Assembly: GCA_023213395.1 (NCBI GenBank)
Contig: CM041465.1
Span: 234,119,741 to 234,183,740, forward strand
Source of the DNA: Cycas panzhihuaensis
Lineage: Eukaryota; Cycadophyta
Direction: 5' to 3'
Length of the DNA stretch: 64,000 nucleotides
The notes under the pieces were generated by a model. The model worked only from the letters and a program-made list of their open reading frames with translations, ran no database searches and was not told the origin of the DNA. Of this stretch, positions 1 through 11,728 are shown in pieces. The translations under genes were made by a program, and so were the position numbers. The first letter of the stretch is position 1. Each line of letters begins with the position of its first letter.

Positions 1-1560
1 AATATCCTCCATGCTCCCCAAGTACCTGCAAGTAATGGCAACCTCTCCCTTCCCGGAGGAAGGACACTAACATGCAATACAAGACTCTAACAATATATGT
101 CTGAATAGTATAAATGTGAATCTAAATACACGTGTTAGTATCAATCCAACCATGAAAGTACACAAAGGAGAATAACCAAAGCGAAAGTAAATGACCCAAG
201 AAGCCTCGAGTGGCCCACCTCCATAAATGGTGCCCCTAACCTTCCCCAAGAGCCACAAGGCGTGAGGCAAGGCCAAGAGCAAGGGCTGAAAATGGCAACA
301 AGGAGGCAAAGAAGGGCCAAGGAAAACCTACGGCGAACCGAGATGCTATGAGGAGCAAGCCGGGCAGCCGGGAAGAAAGTTGGGTAAAGACAAGCGGTTG
401 GGACTTATGAGTGTTGCCCAAACCTGAACGGAGGGCCTCAAATCAGCGCTGCAACTTGTGATAGCACTGGTTTTAGTGGCCAAAAGAGGGCCTACAAACC
501 CTTGCTTGCATGCCAAGGGCAGCACGGGGCGAGAGGGAGGCTTTGGAGGGCCTAAAGCCACTTAGGGAGCGTGGAAGGTGGTGCGGAATCCACCCAGCTC
601 CTTCCCAAAGCCTATGCCAACCCTCAACGCCGCTGCCTTGAACAACAAATGCAGGCAAGAGGCACAAAGACAGTGGCAAAACAGCCCACTAAAAGGAGAA
701 GAACCAAACTCACAAGGACAAGCAAGGAGGCAAAGTAGATGGAGCATAAATATCACAAGAAAATCAATGTAAAACAAGAAATACCTGAGTGAGGGAGGCA
801 AGGGGCTTGCCTCAGCCAAAGAGCAGCGAAGAGGGACTGAGAAATCACCGGATCGAAGAACGGCAGTTTGGGACCCTGCTAAGGAGGTTGGGAGGGAAAC
901 ACCTACACTTGAAGCACTTGGGGCCTGCCTGAGCAAAGATCTACTGGAACCACTCCAAGGAGCCCTCTCCAAGGTGCACGAGGGGCTGGAGAATGTCCTA
1001 GCCACACCAAAGGAGAGCAGGGCATTGTAGGAGGGACGCAGGTCTAGCGATGGCGTGAGCAGCGAGGAAGAGCAGAGCAGAATGTTGTTTCCTTGAAGAG
1101 CAATCCAAAAGTGAGCAAAAGAATCCTAAAAAATGAGTCAAAAATGGCTTAAGTACTCAGACCAAACCCTAAAGCGAGCGATTAGGGCGCGGCTGGGAGA
1201 GAATTAAGTCGCAAGCCACATGGCAGTTTTGCAATAAATGCGAAATTGCCACGGTGGATTTTAAAAAATAAATTATGATAGTCATACTGCCGCAAATTCT
1301 GCGGTACCGCGGATATTCCGTGATCGCAAAAATTCAAAGCAGACGCACCAGAGGTAGAAATAGGCCCGACCCGGCCTGAGGGGGCAGATGACAAAAAGGG
1401 CCAATGGGGGGCTGAAACACCTACCCGGGGACAAACAAGCCAACAAACGGGTCCAAAGGAGCAAAAATAGGGCTCAACCAGGGTAGCAAGTTGACCAAAT
1501 GATGACGGGTCATCACACGGGCGGAGGTGGCGCAAACCTAGTGGATCTTAAGGCGAGGAG
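1..1560 (-). other. GC-rich non-coding block, possibly LTR or 5' untranslated region
   Basis: This stretch is close to half G+C while the next tens of kilobases are AT-rich, and CpG dinucleotides survive in it (for example around 1,175-1,200 and 1,300-1,330). Read on the minus strand it contains a TACTTAAG box near 1,150 and several CAG/GT splice-donor-like sites. The longest open frame (562-1,005, minus, 147 codons) is low-complexity Ser/Leu/Cys-rich sequence without a recognisable domain, so I do not call it a gene. A promoter, LTR or leader of an element transcribed leftwards is the best guess. An exon of an unknown gene cannot be excluded. Confidence 0.35.
1284..1335 (+). repeat. 20 bp GTAC repeat, locus 1 (GC-rich version)
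   Basis: Two and a half 20 bp units in phase: ATACTGCCGCAAATTCTGCG, then GTACCGCGGATATTCCGTGA, then a partial TCGCAAAAATTC. The middle unit aligns without gaps to units at 1,910, 59,712 and 62,082. Differences are mostly transitions. This is the least decayed version, with its CpGs intact. Confidence 0.55.
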
Positions 1561-1729
1561 GGCAGATGCGGGAAGTGAAGCGGCCACCAGGGTGCCACAC
1601 TCGCTGGGAGTGTGCCCCTGCTATAGTCGTCATAGGCTAAAGTAAGTGTAGACGACGACAAAGCCACCTACAAAGCCACATACAGGCAGACATGCAAGCA
1701 AACACTCACCAAATGAAAGCGATGACAAT

Positions 1730-1796
1730 GCGAGAAACATACCTGCACTTACCTGAGTCGGTGATTCCGTATCCATTCCCGGAAGCCAGGAAACAC
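1730..1796 (-). repeat. Duplicated segment with splice-donor-like site, copy A
   Basis: Read on the minus strand this segment ends with CTCAG followed by GTAAGTGCAG, a strong 5' splice-site match (complement of ACTTAC at 1,747-1,752). A related copy lies at 2,307-2,370. The two share the same layout: a TTCC(T/C)-GGCTTCC-like start, GGGAATGG in the middle, the donor, then GTATGTTTCTC. Copy A is the GC-rich version and copy B carries mainly C-to-T and G-to-A changes. Confidence 0.45.
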
Positions 1797-1870
1797 TCAC
1801 CAAATCTAACAATCAGTCATTTATGACTCGATTATTACCATTAAACCCAAATTTGGGTTGGTAATAATCA

Positions 1871-1935
1871 TACTGTGAATTTATTTGTGGCACTGCGAAT
1901 ATGTTTGTGGTATCGCGAAGTGTTTTACAGTAACA
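1871..1935 (+). repeat. 20 bp GTAC repeat, locus 2
   Basis: Three consecutive ~20 bp units, the last being GTATCGCGAAGTGTTTTACA at 1,910-1,929. Against the unit at 62,082-62,101 every difference is a transition. The units keep the pattern GTAYYGYR, seven or so variable bases, then TTYRCA. Confidence 0.55.
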
Positions 1936-1939
1936 TTAT

Positions 1940-3338
1940 TGTAGTAAAAAAAATAAGGCAGTAAAGTAATAGAATCCATTTTTTTCACCAATTTTCATCA
2001 TACAATTAACCAAACTCTCAAATAATAGGTCTCAAGGGCAGCAATCGGTTAGTATCGAGTAGCAGAAGGTGAAAATGAGGTTAAATAGACAAAAACAATG
2101 CAACAATCAACAAGAAAACAAGTTGCAAGTGGTTAGAAAAGCACTGTTTCCAACCTAGAAGTCCAACAGGTAGACATAACAGCCATAGATTAAGGTCCTA
2201 ATCATCATTGGCATGCGAGAAGGGCATGGATCAACCATCAAGCAAGCAATCAAGCATATACCAGCTATACAATTCTTAGATATAAATCAATAAAGAGTAA
2301 AAAGCAGTGAGAAACATACTTATACTTACCTTAGTTGAGTATCCAAACCCCATTCCCAAAAGCTAAGAAATAATGGTTAAAGTAAAAAATTCTCTAAATT
2401 CTATCTAATTTACTTGGCAATATTCAAGGAATCACACCAACAAATATTTGCTTGGAGGAAATGAGGAGAATGATTAGTAAAAACATAACGGTGCTTTGAT
2501 ATGTAGATTGTTGTGCATAGTGTGACACAATGGATAATGTTGAGACTCATTTGCTAACTTTCCATTTTTGAAAGGAGTGGAACATTTCTATCTAAGTGGT
2601 TAGTGTCTCAACTAATGGTTTAGTTTATGCACAACATGGTGCCAATTAAGTCCAACTTAATAATGGTTCTTTGACAGTACCTATACCAATAAGGTGAGTC
2701 AAATCACTCATACTATATTTGGAGACACTTTTTATGGAAATACAAATTGTATTAATAGCATTTAAAGCAAACTAATTTCTAAGAATTTCTATATTATGTT
2801 GTTAAATAAACATTAATTATATTAATAAATTAATTTTAAGTATTGAAGAAAAAATAAAACATCTTTTATTTTAAATATTAGCATTCCTTTCTCAAGTAAC
2901 TAGTGTACTACTTTATTAGAAACTACTTCCACTATTATCTAGTCATTTAAATTTGTTATTGTTTTAATTTCCTATTTGATAATTTAATGATATTTAAATT
3001 TATGCTATGTAAGGTTATAAATTTCATGAGGAGGTTAGAGAAATTTCATAAAACATATTACTTTGGCATTTGATTCGATAATTAGATGAAAGAATAGTGA
3101 ATCATTCTCATTTAATTTAAATGAAATGAAATGATAGTTGTAACTTCTAGTCTAAATATGTGTGTGATAAAATAAAAATATTAAATAGTTTAATATTGCA
3201 CAACAAATGATAGAGAGGTCTTTTAAACCCAAGATCGGTTACAAAAATTTCCTTTCTATAATGTTTTTTTTAAATTTTCACTCTTAATTTCATTTACAAC
3301 GCATATAAACTAAAAACATAAGTTTAGCGAAGTAAATA
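1940..3338. other. AT-rich spacer without recognised genes
   Basis: Apart from duplicated copy B at 2,307-2,370, I see only AT-rich sequence here. No open frame with a recognisable domain and no clear terminal repeats were found. Confidence 0.5.
2307..2370 (-). repeat. Duplicated segment with splice-donor-like site, copy B
   Basis: This is the AT-shifted partner of 1,730-1,796. On the minus strand it carries AACTAAG followed by GTAAGTATAAG (complement of ACTTAC at 2,324-2,329), then GTATGTTTCTC as in copy A. Keeping the donor while the surroundings diverge is suggestive of, but does not prove, splicing in the ancestral transcript. Confidence 0.45.
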
Positions 3339-3970
3339 CGCAACACAAAAATTCTCCCTCGTGCCGTAGGTTAGCAACCACAAGAAGACGGGAAATCTAT
3401 AAAGTTTGTCTATTTCAGAAGCACTCGGCTTCGGATAAAACCAGGTTTAGAGGCCAAAGGGTTGCAGCTGAAACCGCAGTTATGGATTAAAGTATTTTAA
3501 ATTGGGATTTATAGTTGCCCATATGACCCCCGGCCATGGCCAAGCTCTAATCGGCGCCCCAACCCCGCGGTAAAAATTTAAAAACTTTGCCCCGCAATAA
3601 AAGAAATAAAGAAATAAAAAGATCGTGGACTGCTAAAAGTCTGGAAAATACCTGGACATCCTCAAACCTGAGTTTACCGACAAAATAAGCGGGCTCTGGA
3701 GCTTACACAATCAGTGCAAACACTCAACAATTCTCTACAGCTCAGCGAATTCTCGCAGATTATCTCCGGTTCTAACGCCTTCCACGAAGATTTCTGAAGG
3801 AAAGGCCTGCAATGGCGCCATGGTGAGTAACTGGACAGATCCACGAGAAGATTCAAAAAACATTTCCAGCCAAAATTTCGACGTATTTGAAGGATAAAGT
3901 AGGCTCTGCCTCGCCACCACCACTGCGCGTTCGAATCTGCCGAGAATGGTGAGAACCCAGGAGAATGTTC
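3339..3970. other. CpG-rich block, possible promoter or first exon
   Basis: A ~600 bp island of balanced base composition with many CpGs lies inside AT-rich DNA. It contains GGCGCC and CCGCGG-type stretches near 3,550-3,570, and on the plus strand an ATG-GTGAGT sequence near 3,820, which resembles a codon next to a splice donor. The minus strand has a short open frame (62 codons, 3,735-3,923) without a recognisable domain. It could be a promoter and first exon of a cellular gene, or an unmethylated remnant of an element. Confidence 0.3.
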
Positions 3971-6900
3971 TTTTTTTTGTTTTTTTGTTTTTTTTAAGTT
4001 TATTTGTAAGGCTTACGGGGTAAATTAGTTTTCAAAAAGAATTATTTTCTCTCCTGCTTAATAAATAAAGAAATATATATATTCTGTGTTTTTTTTTTCC
4101 GTAGAAAAAAAAGGATCAGACGTTAAATTAATGGTTACTTGTTAAGAGGATAATTTATTTTTTATGAGAATCGAGTATTAGTTCTTGAATTTTTAAACAG
4201 CTTCATTCCAGTAGCATGTTAAACCTAGGGGTTATGGTTAAGGGCAAGCCTAAAAATTTTTAAATTAACGTAGAGTTTTGTTAAATTTACAAGTTACTAG
4301 ATTCTTATTTATAATTTCAGCTATAACAGAGAATTAATGTTCTTTCTATTAAAAGCGTTGAATTAAAATCCTTTATTAACCCCCCTTCTCTAGCCACTCG
4401 TGAATGAATCATAATTTTAATAAGATAACCTTTTTGGACTCTAGTTTCATCTTGAACTTGAACCATATGAAAAAAAAAATCATACTAAATAATTTCACTT
4501 AGTTGATTAGTAATAGTAGATATGTGGATGTTTAAATAATGATAGGAATAATTTATACTGAACATGGTGTATAAAGGAGTGAAGTGGAATTTAACCATGG
4601 TGGATAAGGAATCTCACTTTTTAGCCATTAGGAACTTAAGACATGTTAACCTCAAATAGCAAGACTTAATTAAATGAATAAGTAACCTTGTTGGAAAATG
4701 GATGCTAATTCATTTAGTTAGTAGTTTAAGGAGAGTTAGATTGAGGTATGATAGATGGGCCTCCTATTTTGCATTATGGGAAACATTTTAAGAATAGATA
4801 ATTCTTATATTCTAATTCCATACATAGTGGCAGTGTATTCTATTAAGTTAGCCTTAAGGTGAGTTCATATTTGACTTCATCTTAAGCATTATAACTCTCT
4901 CTACTTGACCAAACTATGAGAGTTAGCCTTTAAACAAATTAATACATGTGTTTCATATTCATCTATTATTAGATACAAAGGAAATCTAAGTAATGACTCT
5001 TTTTCCTCTTAATCCACAACTTAAGAAAGTACTTCTCCGCTAGTGCCCATTCCTCCAATGATGGCTCTGATTCTACCTTTTCCTCCTCCACTATCTCATG
5101 CTTCCATTTCATACTCTTTTTCACGACCTATTTGGAGCATTAATGAATACGATTGCTTGGTACTTACTGTAGCCATTTAAGCACCATTATCATCTCTTTT
5201 TTCACTTTTCTTTTTATGTTTATGTCCTAAATATTCTCTCAAAATATTGCCACCCATTGTTTTATTAATGATTCTTCTTGTTGAATGGGTTGTTATGGTG
5301 ATTGTATTCCTAGATATTAATGCAAAAAAGGATGTCAGAAGGGATGGGTATTTATTTTCACTATTTGTTACTTCATATTAGCCACCAGAAATTTTGCCTA
5401 ATTTAATTGAACATCATTACAAACTTGTGGCAACATTAGCATCATTCCCCTTGGAATGTATGTATACCCCTATTTGGATAAGAATTAGGTGATAATCACC
5501 TTTGCCACCCACTGCAACCTCACATCCCTAATGCCTACAACTCTAATTCTATCAGAGAATATTTAGGTGTGCTCCTTGCATATTTCTCTCACCCAAATTT
5601 CATGATCAACCTCTAATCATTTTGTGGCAATTGAGACGTTCCCCTTCTTAGGAAGTCCAATGAGCGAATGGACAATATCACTATCTAACTATATACGACT
5701 TACATTCTTCTTCAACTTCAATGATATTTATTACACTAATTCTAGGTCCTAATATAGTGGAGCTAGGTGAATATTCTCCCCTACATACCTATCAAACTTT
5801 GGCTCTAAAAGGTGTTAGCAATTTATCCAATTCGACCATTAACTTCGAGAGATGATTTTCTTGGCATCCTACAATCCTCATGCTAGACAAAATAGAAAAA
5901 TAACAAGTAATGTCTAACACTAACAAGATGAAATGCTATGTGTTCCTTTGTTTTGTGTATTTATGATACCATTCCTTTTGGAATCCATAGTGTATTTCAA
6001 AAGAATGTTCACTTAAACTCTCCACTCTTTTTTTTAATAATCTTCTTTTGTCTTTTTATATATATTCTCGCCTCTTTCTTTCTTTCTTTCTTTTTACAAT
6101 AATAATACCATCCCCCCCCCCCCCCCGGTCAACTTTTTAAAAATATTTTACCATGTAATGATTTTGCTTAGACGTATGATTTGAGTTACAATTATTTTTT
6201 CTATTTCCTTTTTTTTTGTATTTTTATTTTTACATACCATATTAGAATCATGCTCTGGTACCAAGACAACCTCAACTGTCTCCAACTTCAAGCAACATAT
6301 TATGGAACAACTAATTGATTCCCTTGAAAATTTGTTTTATCCTAATTGTGGTAGGGTTTGAATTTGCTATCCTTGATCATTTTAGGAAGTTGTTGGCCTG
6401 CCAATTCCCTTAGATAGTGTCAATTTTATACACATTTTCAATCATGTATAGCCTTTTCCAATGCATCTTTAATTTTCCTTGATGTGTTTGGGATTTATTA
6501 TTGAGTTGCCATGCTCAATCATCTTTTTCAAAATATGATGTCTAGGCATGGTAGTCGTGCCCTACCTTTTCCTTAGTGTGGTTTGCTTTATTGGTTTCTT
6601 CTTCTTATTGTCCCTTAATTGATATTTCCTTTTGCAACTACAACTTGTAAAATTGTGGTATGCATAAGGTGATAATAGATTTAAACAATAAATGAACAAA
6701 CTAAAGAATGAAGTATATACAATACATAAGACAATAAAGTTTGTAGAAGTTGATCATCCTCAATTATTATATTAGGTATGAATATATACTTATAATGCAT
6801 AGTCACTTCATACTTGTCCAATCATATGCAATAACCCTTATGTCCATCAATAGGATATTTACATGAATAGGTGTGTGCCACCTTGCACACAAATTAATAT

Positions 6901-8414
6901 TTCTGTGAGAGTTAATGGGGACTCCCTAACATCAACATTAACTAATTAAACATTATTTTTAACACCATTCCATAATGTTGAATTACATAACTTAAATATC
7001 ACATCAATACAACATCAACATTCTATCATATCATCAATACTCTTTCATCAGGGTAGGAACCATCTGTTTTCTTCAATAAGATAGGCATTGTCTACCTTCT
7101 CCAATATCCATCTTCACCTTGTATAAGCTATTCAATAAGAAGTTGCACACTAACCAATTCTTCTTATGTCCATATAAAAAAAGCTCCATCTATTGGACTG
7201 CATGGGTAACTAGTCGCTGCAATTGCCAGTTCTCTAGGAAACTCCTTCAGGGACATAGTTTGATCAACACCATGTCAACTATTCCAAGAACATGCCAAAC
7301 TACCTAGCTAGTCAAATAAGTTGAAATCAAGAGTAGTAAATGAATCACACCTCCTATTAAATGGGATTGACCGATAGCTTCTTCTTTATCTTAAAGCCTT
7401 TACCAAATGGCTTCATCTTTTATCAGCAACACTCTCATTTAACCTACTCTCAACATACAACCACCCAATCTTGGAATTGAAAGACTTACTATCCATCTAT
7501 CAATCGCCAGGCAATTATGCCTAAAGTCTCAAACTCTGAGATCTTCAAGATTTCATGCAACCTACTTGTCTGCTTAATAACGCAAACTATACAAATATCA
7601 ACAACATAGGATGCGACTTCATAAAAGTCAGAAAATAACACTCATCGAGTATTTTTAACCAATGTGGGTTCCTTAGAGCCTAAAAAAATATTGAATCTAT
7701 TTTTCTTGATTAAAATATATTTAACATCGAGCTCAAAAGATGTCATATCCTAGCTCATTTCGACCATGATAAAAAAATAAAGCTAATGCACCCAACGACA
7801 CTCAAATCTGATATTCTAGTGAAGAGATATTAAAGAAATAGTATGGGTAAAAATAAAATTAAACCCCTTTTGTGAATACCTTCAGGTCACATGCTAATCT
7901 TTATATGACCATGACTCAACCTATTGAGAGCTTATGGACTCCAAATCAATATTCAATCCAATTTAATTAAACTAAACCATTATAATTTTTTTTATTGTAT
8001 GTCAAAAATTTCCCTCTTCATGCACATAAATAACAAACTATCAGATCAATTAATATTGATCAAATTTTTAGATCAAACCTTCATCAAGCATTGTTAGATT
8101 AATCTGCATGCACCCCAGCTACTTTTGAATAGATTTCTATTTGGCTGCACACTCCATGGATGGGCGTAGATTTCCATCTCCTTCCAACATTCTATCACGC
8201 AAGATTTTTAATGATTGTTCCACATAATGTTCCTAGGATCTTCAACACATTCATGTACAATTTAGTGAGAAAACAACTACAGGATCTAATATCTACATGC
8301 TACCATTAATAAAACATAGCAAGACTATTGAAATAATCAAACTAAATGAGCAAATGAAATAGACACATGCTCACAGGCAAATTTGTTGCACTATGAGGCT
8401 CTAATCTGGTAGAG
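3971..8414. other. AT-rich intergenic sequence without recognised genes
   Basis: No convincing coding region was seen on either strand. Low-complexity tracts include a CTTT microsatellite at 6,072-6,095 and a run of 15 C at 6,112-6,126. At 6,252-6,263 the minus strand reads TGGTACCAGAGC, one base from the Copia primer binding site TGGTATCAGAGC, so an old minus-strand Copia leader may start there. No LTR end of TG...CA form could be placed next to it. Confidence 0.4.
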
Positions 8415-8645
8415 CTTCTATATTACAAATCTTCCAATGTACAAATGAGGTGAGTGGGACTTAATTTATAAATGTATCACCAATGTTTACATCAATATTA
8501 TTGGCTGAGTTATCAGCACAAATGACGGACCTAGTATATTCAAAGATTATGATTAAATTACAAATAAGGGTCATCTATAGTACATAAATATACACATATA
8601 CACACATGTTACATGGTAACAAAGGTGAAATTATAAGTTTTAACA
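8415..8645 (-). repeat. Probable 3' LTR remnant of the minus-strand Copia relic
   Basis: Read on the minus strand, the polypurine tract AAGGGAGGG (complement of 8,646-8,654) is followed directly by TGTTAAAACTTATAATTTCA, as expected for the start of a 3' LTR. The far end is less certain. Near 8,395-8,415 the minus strand shows ACCAGATTAGAGCC, resembling a decayed TGGTATCAGAGCC primer binding site just outside the LTR. If real, the LTR is about 230 bp and was followed by another internal region, as in a tandem LTR arrangement. Confidence 0.4.
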
Positions 8646-10566
8646 CCCTCCCTTAATGACAGCTTCATTACATTTGATGCCAAGGTCGTGTCGAAATCGT
8701 TCAAACTTTGGTTTGCCTAGTTCTTTGGTGAAAATATCTATAACTTGTTCTTTAGTTAGCCAGTAAACGATATCTACTTCTTCGTTATAAACATGTTTAT
8801 AGATGAAGTGATGATGGACCTCAATATGCATGGTTCTAGCATGGAAAATTGAATTCCTTGTCCTCTTCAACACACTCTGGTTGTCACAGTAAAAAGTGGT
8901 AGGTGCAGTTTGTTAAAATCTAAGTTCAGTGAGAATCCTTCTGAGCTAAATCAACTCCATAGTAGTGTGAACAACTGCTTTGTATTCAACTTTGGTAGAG
9001 AAAAGAATAACATTTGACTGCTTTTTATAGCTCCAAGAGATTACAGTTAAATTCATATCAAAATAGTATTCTGAAGTTGAATAATGAGTATCTTGGCAAC
9101 TTGCACAGTCAATATTCATATATCCTTTTAGGATAGGAGACTCAGTTTGGTTGTAGTCAAGTCTAAAATGATGTATACCACGAATGTATTTAAGAATCCT
9201 AGTTGTAGCTTCTAGTAGGATGCTTTGGGCTTTAACATATACCTAGAATAGATCTTGACTGTATAAGAGATATTAGGTCGAGCGTGGATGAGATAGATGA
9301 GACTCCTAACTAATTATCGGTATAAAGTGAGATCAAATGGTTTGCCTTATTCATTTAGGTTAGCATGGTTCCTATTTCCATAGGAATTGGTCTTGGCTTA
9401 CAATCTGTCATCCTGAATCTTTATAAGAGTTCATTGGTATATTTTGATTGAGACAGGAAGATATGGCTTGGTTTTTACCAAACTTCAATTATAAAGAAAT
9501 AATGGAGCAATATAAGATATGTCATCTCAAAGTTATTTTTTAGTTATGATTGTAGCCAAACTATGCCTTCAAAGTCATTGCATGTGATTGTTAGATCATC
9601 CACATAAAGAACAATGATGGTGATCAAGTTTTCTCTAACCTAAATATATAAGCCTAGATTAGAGGGTGAATGATGGAATCCATACTGAATGAGAAAGACA
9701 TTAATCTTTAGATATGAGGCACGTGGTGCCTGCATTAGTATATACAAGGCTTTCTTGAGCTTACAAACTAAGTGTTCTTTGCCTAGAACAATATAGTTAG
9801 GGGGTTGTTTCAAGAAAACCTCTTATGTGAACTCTCTATTAAGGAAAGCACTCTTCACATCCATTTGGTAAAACGACCAATTGAATTGGGTTGCTAGAGA
9901 CATTACCAAATGGAATGTGGTCATGTTGGCTATTGGTACAAAGGTCTCAACATAGTCTATCATTTTTTGTTATTTAAAACCTTTTGTAACAAGATAAGTT
10001 TTATAATACTCAACAGTGTCGTCTGCATGGAATTTGGTTTTATACAACCATTTATAATCAATTATCTTTTTTCTAGGTGGCAATTCTGTTAGCTTTTAAG
10101 TTTCATTTTTTATGATAGAGTTCATCCTTTTGTCCATGGTTGTTTACCACATTTGGTCTTTGACTACCTCCTCAAATGCGGAAGGCTTAGAGGTATCTAA
10201 GACATGTGCCATTAGGAAAACATTGGTAGAGTGTCTCATCTTTGATGGCCTTTTGGCAACTGTGGGAGAAGGAGGAGCATCCTTTAAAAATTGTTGAATA
10301 CACTTGGAAGGTGATTGAATGCTAGTGGATTCTACTTAAAGGTCATCAACTAAAATGTATGGCAAAGAAATGCTTATGTTGTAATTGTTGAAGCTGTTAG
10401 AGCTAAAGATGAACCTAATATGTAAGAGGATGTAGGTTTTAGTAGTTCTAGAATTGATGCAATAAGTACTTAAAGTGCATGGATATCATCTTCTACTATA
10501 TAGTGAAGTTTTGAGGTGTCTAGGTCTTGAGTATCTTCAGCAAGAATGATATCTTGAGTGGTGTAG
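8646..10566 (-). pseudogene. Decayed Copia pol fragment: RT and RNase H
   Basis: The minus strand encodes the 3' half of a Ty1/Copia polyprotein, broken by stops and frameshifts. From right to left: the RT entry region (about 10,100-9,850) with a TELPPRKK-like start and YKTYLVTKGF; MDVKSAFLN near 9,850; LVCKLKKALY near 9,760; the catalytic YVDD at 9,595-9,606; then RNase H with CDNQS near 8,880, HARTMHIEVHHHF and a C-terminal IFTKELGKPKFE. The YVDD tetrad is kept but several in-frame stops separate it from the rest. Gag, protease and integrase are absent; the tandem array starts immediately to the right. This element is distinct from the array element, since its polypurine tract and LTR start differ. 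Confidence 0.85.
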
Positions 10567-10568
10567 GC

Positions 10569-11728
10569 TATGGAGTAAATTAGGTCCCAATAATCAGAAA
10601 CTGCCACCAAGATCTAAACTATTTTGCAACTAGTTACAGGAATCAAAACTAAAATTTAACATGCAAGTTCATAAACTAGAGATAATATAATAAATAAATT
10701 AGAAACCTAAAGCATCATATATACACTCAATATAACTTGGTAAAACCCTAGCATTGTGCAAGGGAAATATACACATAAGAAAGGTATCGATCTTTATTAT
10801 CAAAGAATGGAGAAATGTATATAATCTGTAGTAGAATGCTCACAGCAACAATAACCAGTTGCCCAACTCTTCATAGTACATCTAATACATCGAACACCAA
10901 CAACATAATGAAAAGACACCCTAAATTAGACTATATGAGAGAGTCATACAAGGCATAAATCTTAACTATAGAATCTAGGGTATTTTAAGCGAATGACCAT
11001 GATTCTCTTTATAATTTAGTATGTTTTTCAGTATTAGCTTTTTGGGTCAGGGGCTATTGCTCTCGAACCCCCTCTTTAATGGGGGGGGAGGGGGGGAGGG
11101 TTTGGCACCTCTCATACCCCCTAGCCAAGGGGAGCTCCCGTCCCTCTTGGATCCCCTTAAGGAAGTTTGAGGAGGAAATTGCCTTGCCAACTTGTCAAAA
11201 ATTTAGCCTCCAAAACATTTTTGTCATATTATTTAATAATCTCCACCTTAACAACAATTTACCTGATATCTTTCTTGGACCATTCATCACCTTTTCTGCA
11301 AGCCAAGAGAAGTCAAGCACCATTTGAACTTCTCCAATAGTACTGGTTTTGCGAATATATTAGTATAATTCTATTTTGTGTTAACCTTCTCAAGTGCCAC
11401 TTCACCTACTTTAACTGTGATGTTAAAAAGAATTTCATCTGCTAAGAATAATTGTATTGTACTAAAAGCCCTTTTATCTAGATCATCCTATTCGTCATCA
11501 TCCATACCTGTAAATTTCTTTAATTTTCTTATAAAAGCTCTATACAAACTTTATTGTACAAGAACATCATACGCTTTCAACTTCTATGACTTGAATTTGT
11601 TTTTGCCATTGAATTTCTCCACCTTAAACTTTGCATTCACCAGTTTCACCATTTGGTGTAGAAGAAAAAATCTAATACCAAAACCTTCACAAACTTGCTG
11701 TAAAAATAAAAGTGACTTTGATACCAAT
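10569..11728 (-). mobile_element. Array unit 1 (LTR 10,569-11,238; internal 11,239-11,728)
   Basis: Leftmost unit, fused to the Copia relic on its left without a visible target duplication. The terminal TG/CA at its left edge is altered (TATGGAG instead of TGTTGAG). Its U3 holds a very G-rich plus-strand run near 11,081-11,101. Confidence 0.85.

Noticed and set aside
562-1005. 147-codon minus-strand ORF
   Set aside because: Low-complexity Ser/Leu/Cys-rich sequence in a GC-rich block, with no domain. Long open frames are expected by chance there.
6112-6126. Run of 15 C as a functional element
   Set aside because: A homopolymer next to a CTTT microsatellite is best seen as low-complexity sequence and its length may be a sequencing artefact.
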